NCBI GenBank assembly: GCA_018813625.1
Contig: JAHJBA010000003.1
Coordinates: forward strand, 1-16,730
Reading direction: 5' to 3'
Source: Patescibacteria group bacterium
GTDB lineage: Bacteria > Patescibacteriota > Minisyncoccia > Phycocordibacterales > UBA9973
DNA: 16,730 nucleotides
Part shown: positions 1 through 5,225 of the stretch, in pieces
Layout: every line of letters begins with the position of its first letter
Numbering within the stretch: the first letter of the stretch is position 1
Notes under the pieces: generated by a model
What the model saw: only the letters and a program-made list of their open reading frames with translations
Databases searched by the model: none
Told to the model about the DNA's origin: nothing
Position numbers and translations under genes: made by a program

Positions 1-7
1 TGCTAGT

Positions 8-343
8 ATGGGTACCCAAAATTACACATACTACAGTAATTATAACGATCCGCGCGTTGTGGAAAGTTATACTTACGCTCCAATGGGCAGGGCCTACAAC
101 TATGGTTACGTTAATTGTAATCCCGGTTACGGCAACTACAATGGCTACGGCCACGGTGGTAACCAAAGCCAGAATTATGGCTACGGTTGTACTAACGGCA
201 CTGCCCCAGGTGCATCTTGGAGCCAGCCGAACAATACTGGCTACAGTTATGATGGTAATAATGGCTGGGGAGGCCAGCCAAACTGGAACAATCCACCCAA
301 CAACTACAACTACTGTAATGGTAGTGGTTGGTTAAAAAAATAA
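8..343 (+). CDS. Tyr/Asn/Gly-rich low-complexity protein, probably the C-terminal part of a gene cut by the window edge
   Basis: I do not recognise a family. The 111 residues from the first ATG contain about 18 Tyr and 22 Asn, many Gly, scattered Trp and Gln, and almost no aliphatic residues. They have no signal peptide or membrane segment, and the tail is WLKK. The composition resembles prion-like or adhesive glycine-tyrosine-rich tails, not a folded enzyme. The reading frame stays open to base 2, so the ATG at 8 may be an internal methionine. Only seven bases lie upstream, so an RBS cannot be judged. A strong terminator starts directly at the stop codon, which supports this being the true end of a plus-strand gene. 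Function unknown; the existence of the gene is fairly secure, its start is not. Confidence 0.6.
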   Translation: MGTQNYTYYSNYNDPRVVESYTYAPMGRAYNYGYVNCNPGYGNYNGYGHGGNQSQNYGYGCTNGTAPGASWSQPNNTGYSYDGNNGWGGQPNWNNPPNNYNYCNGSGWLKK

Positions 344-377
344 AAAACACACCCTGATGAAAATCAGGGTGTTTTTT
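342..377 (+). terminator. Rho-independent terminator, probably bidirectional
   Basis: A perfect 10-bp stem (349-358 with 363-372, core ACCCTGAT/ATCAGGGT) closes a GAAA tetraloop. It is followed by six T (372-377) and preceded by six A (342-347), so it can act in both directions. It begins at the stop codon of the low-complexity gene. Confidence 0.9.
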
Positions 378-397
378 ATGCCTAATTTTTAGGCATA
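377..397. repeat. Second small hairpin directly after the terminator
   Basis: A perfect 9-bp inverted repeat, TATGCCTAA (377-385) with TTAGGCATA (389-397), has a 3-base loop. It abuts the terminator T-tract. It could be a back-up terminator for the other strand (T-rich on the minus strand) or a protein-binding palindrome. Function is not known. Confidence 0.6.
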
Positions 398-401
398 AAA
401 G

Positions 402-476
402 GTTGACCCTGTGGTAGATTTTAACTATATTTTTCAATGCGCTTTGCACCTAGTTAAAATTCACTACAAGGTTGAC
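402..476. repeat. Imperfect 24-bp inverted repeat overlapping the promoter of the SPFH operon
   Basis: Arms 402-425 and 453-476 match at 18 of 24 positions as an inverted repeat. On the plus strand four of the six mismatches would be G-U pairs in RNA, so 22 of 24 positions could pair. The right arm runs into the -35 box at 472-477. It could be an operator-like site or the remnant of an inserted palindromic element. Confidence 0.45.
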
Positions 477-500
477 TTTTCATCTTTTCTGTGATATATT
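472..500 (+). promoter_or_regulatory. Sigma-70-type promoter of the SPFH operon
   Basis: The -35 box TTGACT (472-477) and -10 box TATATT (495-500) are separated by exactly 17 bases. The predicted transcript starts near 507, giving a leader of about 50 bases before the ATG at 558. It is one of the two best promoters in the window. Confidence 0.8.
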
Positions 501-541
501 TATAGTGTAAAAAATCTTTGAAAATAAAATAAAAACAAAAT

Positions 542-550
542 AAAGGAGGA
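542..550 (+). promoter_or_regulatory. Strong Shine-Dalgarno site of the SPFH gene
   Basis: AAAGGAGGA ends seven bases before the ATG at 558 and fixes that start. It stands out because most other genes here have no recognisable Shine-Dalgarno sequence. Confidence 0.85.
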
Positions 551-557
551 CAAAATC

Positions 558-1616
558 ATGAACGTACTATTGCAAATCATCCTGGGAGTGCTTATTGGAT
601 TAATTATAGTTAAATCTTTTAAAATGCCAGGAGCACGAAAGATGCAAGCAATCATGTTTTTAGGAAAATTTTACACCTGCATCTCAAATGTTGAAGGTAA
701 AAAATTGGACAAAAAAACATGGGATCTTGTAGACCTAAAAGATGGCAAAAAAGGAAGAAGAATTAATATTTATTTTTTCCTTTGGCCTCTTTTGACCACT
801 TATCGCTACCCCATTACCTACACCAAGGCAATAAAAAAGGGGCAAGAAAAAAAGGGGGATTCTATTCTTTTTGAAAACACAAAAACAGGAGATTGTGTCA
901 TCTCAAGAACTAACATTTCTGACCATGTCGAGTTCAGAAAAGCTTACCCAACAATCACAAAAAATCTTGACACGCAAGAATTAGCAACTGTCGATCTTTA
1001 CACAAGCAACATTTTAGAGGTAGTAAACCCCAAAAAGATGCTTCTGGAAATCGACAACTATTTAGGTACCGCAATGGAATTAATAAATGGCGTCTTGAAA
1101 GGATTGGTTGCTGAGAAAAAAATGGTTGAGTTAAACCAATTTTCTAGTGATGAAAAAGAAAGAGAAAAATTCGATAACGCTATGAATGCAATTAATCAAA
1201 GCGAAGCTGGAAGATTCTGTCTGCCAGATGCGGGGATGAAACTTGCGAGATCGGTCTACAAAGACTTTGACCCTTCGGATGAAAAAGCTAAACAACTGAT
1301 GGAATCTTACTCTGATGTTGTTATAGCCGAACAAAAGGGCAAAGCTACTTTGGCTGAACAAAAAGGCAAAACTGAAGCTTACAAGCTAAGGACTGACATG
1401 GAAATCTCACAGGAAAAAAAGAAGAGGATAGAAACCGGTCAGGCAAAAGAGATAGATGGAAAGATAGTTGAGCTTATTCCAGAAGCGAATACAAAAGTGG
1501 TTGCTGAAAACATCGGCAAACTCAGTCAGACAAAAGGAACTGTAGTTATCGACAGTGGTGGCATGAATAAAATGCTAAACATTAACCCAACAAAAGATGA
1601 AGGAGGAACTGAATAA
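558..1616 (+). CDS. SPFH/band-7 domain (stomatin/flotillin-like) membrane protein
   Basis: This 352-residue protein probably forms membrane-associated oligomers that organise or protect the cell membrane, as SPFH proteins generally do. Residues 3-20 are one hydrophobic helix, followed by a mixed alpha/beta region (about 30-245) in the place of the SPFH domain. A charged coiled coil follows (about 250-295) with the tandem unit AEQKGKAT/AEQKGKTE, typical of the alanine/glutamate-rich coil after SPFH domains. The tail contains GTVVIDSGG, resembling the conserved end of this family. Promoter, leader and AAAGGAGGA are well formed. The stop overlaps the next start by one base (TAATG), so the downstream membrane protein is probably translationally coupled, as in stomatin/NfeD-type operons. 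The family call rests on architecture more than on exact motifs. Confidence 0.75.
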   Translation: MNVLLQIILGVLIGLIIVKSFKMPGARKMQAIMFLGKFYTCISNVEGKKLDKKTWDLVDLKDGKKGRRINIYFFLWPLLTTYRYPITYTKAIKKGQEKKGDSILFENTKTGDCVISRTNISDHVEFRKAYPTITKNLDTQELATVDLYTSNILEVVNPKKMLLEIDNYLGTAMELINGVLKGLVAEKKMVELNQFSSDEKEREKFDNAMNAINQSEAGRFCLPDAGMKLARSVYKDFDPSDEKAKQLMESYSDVVIAEQKGKATLAEQKGKTEAYKLRTDMEISQEKKKRIETGQAKEIDGKIVELIPEANTKVVAENIGKLSQTKGTVVIDSGGMNKMLNINPTKDEGGTE

Positions 1617-2062
1617 TGGAAAATTCAAATTCTTTTAATTTCTTTGGCTGGCCATTTTGGATCACACTTACAATCGTTATCGTGATTTATTTTTTATGGG
1701 AAAACGGTTATCTAAGGACGAGCCTCAACGGCCTAAGAAACGAAGCGAAGTCAATCGCAAGAGAAACACTCAATGTAATCCTTTATATCCTGGGATATGG
1801 AATACTATTGCTAATGTTTTCCACTCTTTTCTGGGACAGCTGGGTTAATAATGTCACTATGTTTATCATCGCCAATGCAGCAATTTTGATTGGAATATTA
1901 ATTGCCTATGTCGCGAGAAAGACATCTTTTGGTTGGTTAATAATAATAGTTGCCGTCTTGTTTTTTGGGTCAACTATAATCGACCAGATCAAACCCAAAA
2001 AACAGAAAACGATACATCAATTCCGGGGTACTCCCCAATTACGCAAACTGGGCCAATTTTGA
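1616..2062 (+). CDS. Four-helix membrane protein, SPFH operon partner, apparently frameshifted
   Basis: The ATG overlaps the SPFH stop (TAATG), and AAGGAGGAACT inside the upstream gene serves as RBS. Four hydrophobic segments lie at about residues 8-28, 52-73, 77-100 and 103-122. Basic residues after helix 1 and after helix 3 suggest those loops are cytoplasmic, which would place the C-terminus outside. After KPKKQK the frame reads about 17 unconvincing residues and stops at 2062, whereas the -1 frame continues for 94 sensible residues to 2286. A slip or missing base at the A6 tract 1997-2002 would join them into a protein of about 223 residues. Position and topology recall NfeD partners of SPFH proteins, but I do not see an NfeD-type OB-fold sequence. 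Function otherwise unknown. Confidence 0.7.
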   Translation: MENSNSFNFFGWPFWITLTIVIVIYFLWENGYLRTSLNGLRNEAKSIARETLNVILYILGYGILLLMFSTLFWDSWVNNVTMFIIANAAILIGILIAYVARKTSFGWLIIIVAVLFFGSTIIDQIKPKKQKTIHQFRGTPQLRKLGQF

Positions 2063-2286
2063 TCTTTGATGGCTACACACCGTGTAGTCCGAGCATTGAT
2101 TACAAATTCTCACTGGAAACACTTGGAGATTCGATCAACCTAAAATTTCCTGGAGTTGCTGATCCAATTTTCTACGATGGAAAAGTTGATCCCAGGGCTC
2201 CTGTAAACAGAACAACTGGACCTGTCCAAATAACATCCGCAAATCCAAACAAGGAAGCGCGGGTGATGATTTACAAAGTCCCGTAA
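2002..2286 (+). pseudogene. C-terminal domain of the SPFH partner protein, in the -1 frame after the A6 tract
   Basis: From base 2002 the frame encodes 94 residues starting TENDTSIPGYSP and ending MIYKVP. It has alternating hydrophobic and polar stretches of beta type (LIFDGYTP, YKFSLETLG, INLKFPGVADP, VQITSAN) and no helix or membrane segment. The first ATG in this frame (1933) lies inside the last membrane helix of the upstream frame, has no RBS, and its first 20 or so residues read as a shadow of that gene. A separate gene is therefore unlikely. I interpret this as the extracytoplasmic or soluble domain of the protein at 1616, separated by a one-base shift that may be a real mutation, a sequencing error or recoding. 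The terminator 5 bases after the TAA agrees with this being the true operon end. Confidence 0.55.
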
Positions 2287-2290
2287 AACC

Positions 2291-2323
2291 AAAAGGCAGT
2301 TCGTTTTTAACGAACTGCCTTTT
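2291..2323. terminator. Bidirectional Rho-independent terminator between convergent operons
   Basis: A perfect 15-bp stem (2291-2305 with 2309-2323, core GGCAGTTCGTT/AACGAACTGCC) has a TTT loop, with A-tract and T-tract at its ends. It lies between the SPFH operon end (2286) and the end of the last minus-strand pilin-like gene (2348) and can serve both. Confidence 0.92.
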
Positions 2324-2347
2324 TTAATTTCTTTTTTACTTCTCTAT

Positions 2348-2692
2348 TTATGGTTTAACTTGATGGTAAGGTGGATTATAGTCTTCTAAATTTACTGTCC
2401 CCTTCTCTGGATTAATTCCTGTTATGTTAAAAGTATTTAATATAACATTTAGAATAAACCAAACTCCCATCATAATCGTAATACCTATAACCCCCCATAG
2501 CATATGTTTTTTGCCTGTCGTTTTTTTCTCTTCATTTTCTTGGTTTGAGAGAAATTCGAATACTCCCCAAAGAAAATAAGCCAGAGCTAAAGCAAAAAGC
2601 AATAAGATAAGTGGATTTATTATCAGCTTATTTAAATTTCTGACAAATGAATCCACGCTAGCATATGCTACATTTGTAAAAAATAAACTCAT
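2348..2692 (-). CDS. Two-helix pilin-like membrane protein (T4SS_pilin type), copy 1
   Basis: This 114-residue protein starts with a short hydrophobic stretch (FFTNVAYAS, perhaps a cleaved signal). It then has two membrane helices at about 23-48 (LIINPLILLLFALALAYFLWGVFEFL) and 65-90 (MLWGVIGITIMMGVWFILNVIL), joined by a charged loop ENEEKKTTGKK. The pattern W-G-V-x-E-F ... charged loop ... K-x-x-M-x-W-G-I-I-G is that of the small pilin-like proteins abundant in CPR genomes and related to VirB2/TrbC pilins. A polar tail of about 20 residues is unique to this copy. It starts 5 bases after the stop of the neighbouring paralogue and is co-transcribed with it. It probably is a pilus or surface-filament subunit, but the function of this family in CPR is inferred. 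Confidence 0.75.
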   Translation of the reverse strand: MSLFFTNVAYASVDSFVRNLNKLIINPLILLLFALALAYFLWGVFEFLSNQENEEKKTTGKKHMLWGVIGITIMMGVWFILNVILNTFNITGINPEKGTVNLEDYNPPYHQVKP

Positions 2693-2697
2693 CTTTA

Positions 2698-3093
2698 TTA
2701 GATCCCAAGTGGTACAGTAGGAAGAGTAACGTTTGTGACATTACTTACTCCAAATGTGTTTGTTATTATAGTTACAAGCCCCCACATACCAACAATAACA
2801 ACCAAACCAATAATGCCCCAAATCATTCTGTCTCGTCCCTTCTTCTTTGCATCTTCCTCGCTTGCCATTACATACTGCACAACTCCCCAAACGAAATAAA
2901 CAACACCCAAAACAATAAGAACTGGAATAATAGTATTTAAAATACTACCAATCCTACAAAGGATATCCCCTATGTTATTTACGGTCGGGCTACACGTAGA
3001 ACTTGATCCTGAAGTCCCCAATCCTTGAGCAAGAGCTAAAACTGGAGAAAAAGCCAAAGCAAAACCTAAAAATAAAACAAATTTCTTTTTCAT
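2698..3093 (-). CDS. Two-helix pilin-like protein with signal peptide (T4SS_pilin type), copy 2
   Basis: This 131-residue protein has a clear signal peptide (MKKKFVLFLGFALAFSPVLALAQ, cleavage after ALA or LAQ). A Ser/Gly/Thr linker with two cysteines (CSPTVNNIGDILC) follows, then helices at about 52-75 and 91-114 flanking the basic loop ASEEDAKKKGRDRM. The cysteines could form a disulfide outside the cell. The core is closely related to the protein at 3248-3559: both share FVWGVVQYV, an EDAKK/DEAKK loop and MWGLV/VWGLV followed by TFG. These are tandem paralogues. The gene has its own leader with a tandem hairpin element and an extended -10 promoter, so it and the copy after it can be expressed separately from the upstream pilin-like genes. 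It probably is a structural pilin subunit. Confidence 0.8.
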   Translation of the reverse strand: MKKKFVLFLGFALAFSPVLALAQGLGTSGSSSTCSPTVNNIGDILCRIGSILNTIIPVLIVLGVVYFVWGVVQYVMASEEDAKKKGRDRMIWGIIGLVVIVGMWGLVTIITNTFGVSNVTNVTLPTVPLGI

Positions 3094-3107
3094 AATTTTT
3101 ATAATAA

Positions 3108-3165
3108 TCCCAACGCTTTTGGTCGGGACTCCAACCTTACGTCGGAGCTAATAATAAGCGACCCT
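3108..3165 (-). promoter_or_regulatory. Tandem-hairpin leader element, copy A (upstream of pilin-like gene 2)
   Basis: On the transcribed (minus) strand two hairpins follow each other. The first is CTCCGAC-GTAAG-GTTGGAG (3147-3129), the second TCCCGAC-(7 bases)-GTTGGGA ending at 3108, 15 bases before the start codon. Each 7-bp stem contains one G-U wobble on this strand, whereas the plus strand would have A-C mismatches. This suggests that the RNA of the pilin transcript is the functional form. The same arrangement recurs at 14167-14218. Confidence 0.65.
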
Positions 3166-3207
3166 AAAAACTAATAATAATTTGCCTAAATTTATTAAGC
3201 TTTTTAT

Positions 3208-3216
3208 ATTATATCA
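3208..3216 (-). promoter_or_regulatory. Extended -10 promoter of pilin-like genes 2 and 1
   Basis: TGATATAAT on the minus strand is a perfect TATAAT with a TGn extension. No good -35 is present at 16-18 bases, which is typical of extended -10 promoters. The leader would be about 105 bases and contains hairpin element copy A. Confidence 0.55.
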
Positions 3217-3247
3217 CAAAAACAAGGTAAAACTGCGTAAATGTGGA

Positions 3248-3559
3248 TTACCCCTGATTGGCAGTATTGACCTGAGGTATAACATTTTCAATACCAAAAG
3301 TACCGCCGATAATCCTAACCAAACCCCAAACAGAAACCATCACCGCAAGAGCAACTATGCCCCAAACCATAAACTGCCTGCCTTTTGCTTTTTTTGCTTC
3401 ATCGTTGTTGTTTATAACATATTGCACCACTCCCCACACAAAAGAAGCTGTAGCCAAAGCAAAAATCAAAGGTATAACAGACCTACCTATAATACAAGTG
3501 ATATAACTAAACAAATCCCCTAACTTTGGATGCGATATTAACGTACAAATAGAATTCAT
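3248..3559 (-). CDS. Two-helix pilin-like protein (T4SS_pilin type), copy 3
   Basis: From the ATG at 3559 the protein has 103 residues. A TTG at 3571 just after the upstream stop would add four. Neither start has a Shine-Dalgarno site, so I prefer ATG. There is no signal peptide. A short N-terminus with two cysteines (ICTLI, ITCII) leads into helix 1 (about 27-50, ending FVWGVVQYV). The charged loop NNNDEAKKAKGRQFM and helix 2 (about 65-88, VWGIVALAVMVSVWGLVRII) follow, then a short polar tail. Core motifs match the protein at 2698-3093 and mark them as paralogues from tandem duplication. The gene sits directly behind the signal-peptide pilin at 3573 and is likely co-transcribed with it. It is the last gene of that stretch before a new promoter region. 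Confidence 0.72.
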   Translation of the reverse strand: MNSICTLISHPKLGDLFSYITCIIGRSVIPLIFALATASFVWGVVQYVINNNDEAKKAKGRQFMVWGIVALAVMVSVWGLVRIIGGTFGIENVIPQVNTANQG

Positions 3560-3572
3560 AGAAATATTCAAA

Positions 3573-3974
3573 TTACAACGCTAAAACCGTGTCTGATATA
3601 AGTTGAGCAATAGCCCACGACCCGAGCAATATCGCCGCTCCGATAATAGTATAAAGTAAAGCATTTTTGGCTTTTTTTAGCTCCTCGGGCTTTCCCCTCG
3701 CCGCGACAAAAAGAAAGCCGGAATAAATTATAGCCAAAGCGACAATCGGTATACCAATTTTTATAACACCTTCTAAAATAACTTTTATTAAACCATAAAT
3801 TGAATCTACTTTTATTGGATTAACAATTTTTACAGAACCAGTAGGCGCATCACCTGTAAGAGGATCGGTAGTCGAACCACCAGTAAGAGGATCAGCAAAA
3901 GAAATAAATGGTAATAAAATTACAAAAGCTACTAAGACTGTTATAAATATATTTTTCTTTAAATAGTTTTTCAT
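3573..3974 (-). CDS. Secreted two-helix pilin-like protein (VirB2/TrbC-like), copy 4
   Basis: This 133-residue protein has a signal peptide (about 1-27, ending LLPFISFA). A short duplicated spacer (DPLTGGSTT/DPLTGDAPT) follows, then an amphipathic stretch and two helices (about 70-94 and 107-129) around the basic loop ARGKPEELKKAKNALL. The motif YSGFLFVAARGKPEELKKAK followed by GAAILLGSWAIAQLI is the pattern of VirB2/TrbC-type pilins and is closer to classical TrbC than the three other copies. It starts 24 bases after the large pilin-fusion protein and ends next to the start of pilin copy 3. It therefore lies in the middle of the surface-protein operon and may be the major subunit. No Shine-Dalgarno site is seen. 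No pilus assembly ATPase or coupling protein lies in the window. Confidence 0.8.
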   Translation of the reverse strand: MKNYLKKNIFITVLVAFVILLPFISFADPLTGGSTTDPLTGDAPTGSVKIVNPIKVDSIYGLIKVILEGVIKIGIPIVALAIIYSGFLFVAARGKPEELKKAKNALLYTIIGAAILLGSWAIAQLISDTVLAL

Positions 3975-3998
3975 TGTCTAATTATATATTGCATACTA

Positions 3999-5198
3999 TT
4001 AAAAACCAAGCCATGTGGTCCAAGACTGATCATATCCAAGTAAAGTTAATATTGTTTCAACTATAAGCCAAGCAGCAATCGCTATTATCAAACCGATCGC
4101 TACATTAGTAAATATCGATTTTGCTTTGCTTCTTTTTGAAGTATCTCCACCTGAAAACAAAAGAAGAATACCAGCATAAGCAAACATAATAGCAGCAATA
4201 GGAACAGCCATTCTAAAAAGAATAAATTGAATTACATTATTTATTAAACATATTAGTTCATTAAAGCCACAACCCGCTTCTGGACAATCAGGAACAAGGC
4301 CACCACTTGGAGGAAGACAATTAGTTTTATTACCTGTATTTGCTTGACCGCTACTACTACTAGAACCTGAAGTAGTATTACTGGTATTTCCCGTACTATT
4401 AGTATTTCCCCCACCAGAACTAGAACCAACAATACTTACCCTATTAAAAGAAGCAATAACCTCCCTGTTTCGATCCATTTTTAGGATACAAGATGTTGAA
4501 GTGGAAGCACAATTACCCCTCCATCCCACAAAAATAGCGTCGCTTGCGCTCGAGGCAGTCACAATAACATTTGTACCGCCTTGAACTGGAATTACACAAG
4601 AAACCCCCTCGTCATCTTCAGCAACACAATTTCCACCCTCTACATTTGCCTGTATATAACTACCAGCAGGATGATCACCAGAAATTATCATTGTTAAATT
4701 GTAAGTGGAGGATAAAACATCTGTACCATCCGTAGTGGTTCCTGTCCCCGTGTCTTGATTCGTGCCACTAGTGCTTGGATCCCAGTTAGAGGTTTCATCA
4801 TAAAAATTACTGTCAGGTATAAATGTTAAGTCATTCACAAATGTTCTAGTATTGCTTGGGGCCAAGACTCCCGTAGTATCAAAAAGTCTGTATTGATATG
4901 CATGTCCAATCCTCAATCCCCTGAGCGATGTCATTCCCCCATTACCCAAATGGCTTATGGTGAGCATATCGCTTTGCATGTCAAAATTACCTTCACCGTA
5001 TTCAAATTTGAGTTTCAAATCTTGCGGATTATTATTAAAAATAATTGCCCCAACCAAGGCCGTATTTCTAGTGGTTGAAAAAGATATCACTCCCGTATTT
5101 GCTTGTATTGCTTGATTAGCCTGAGCAAAAGAAATACCAGGTAAAACAAAAAGACAGAGAGCTAAAACCAGAACCGCAATTTTTCTAATTTTTATCAT
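3999..5198 (-). CDS. Large exported adhesin-like protein with C-terminal pilin-type membrane module
   Basis: In this 399-residue protein a signal peptide (1-26) is followed by a beta-sandwich region resembling a fibronectin-III-like fold (about 36-122; FEYGEG and AYQYRLFDTTG are typical strands). After a Thr/Gly/Asp linker comes an InlB B-repeat-like domain (about 165-253; IFVGWRGNC ... CILKMDRNREVIASF) with four cysteines at 191, 201, 230 and 237. A Ser/Gly/Asn-rich stalk (about 255-295) leads to a short Cys-rich motif and two membrane helices (about 320-349 and 362-387) around SGGDTSKRSKAK. These last 90 residues have the same plan as the small pilins in this operon. It looks like a minor or tip pilin that carries a binding head. 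GGCGGGA lies 6 bases before the start. The target of the head is unknown. Confidence 0.78.
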   Translation of the reverse strand: MIKIRKIAVLVLALCLFVLPGISFAQANQAIQANTGVISFSTTRNTALVGAIIFNNNPQDLKLKFEYGEGNFDMQSDMLTISHLGNGGMTSLRGLRIGHAYQYRLFDTTGVLAPSNTRTFVNDLTFIPDSNFYDETSNWDPSTSGTNQDTGTGTTTDGTDVLSSTYNLTMIISGDHPAGSYIQANVEGGNCVAEDDEGVSCVIPVQGGTNVIVTASSASDAIFVGWRGNCASTSTSCILKMDRNREVIASFNRVSIVGSSSGGGNTNSTGNTSNTTSGSSSSSGQANTGNKTNCLPPSGGLVPDCPEAGCGFNELICLINNVIQFILFRMAVPIAAIMFAYAGILLLFSGGDTSKRSKAKSIFTNVAIGLIIAIAAWLIVETILTLLGYDQSWTTWLGF

Positions 5199-5225
5199 AC
5201 TTATCCCGCCATAAGCGATGAAATA

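Noticed and set aside
1994..2003. Classical X-XXY-YYZ programmed -1 slippery heptamer
   Set aside because: The base before AAA AAA is C, so the P-site tRNA would mispair at the first codon position after the shift. A homopolymer indel or transcriptional slippage is more likely, although recoding is not excluded.
1933..2286. Independent 117-residue gene starting at ATG 1933
   Set aside because: The start lies inside the last membrane helix of the upstream frame, has no RBS, and its first residues look like a shadow. The shared A6 junction explains it better as the shifted C-terminal domain.
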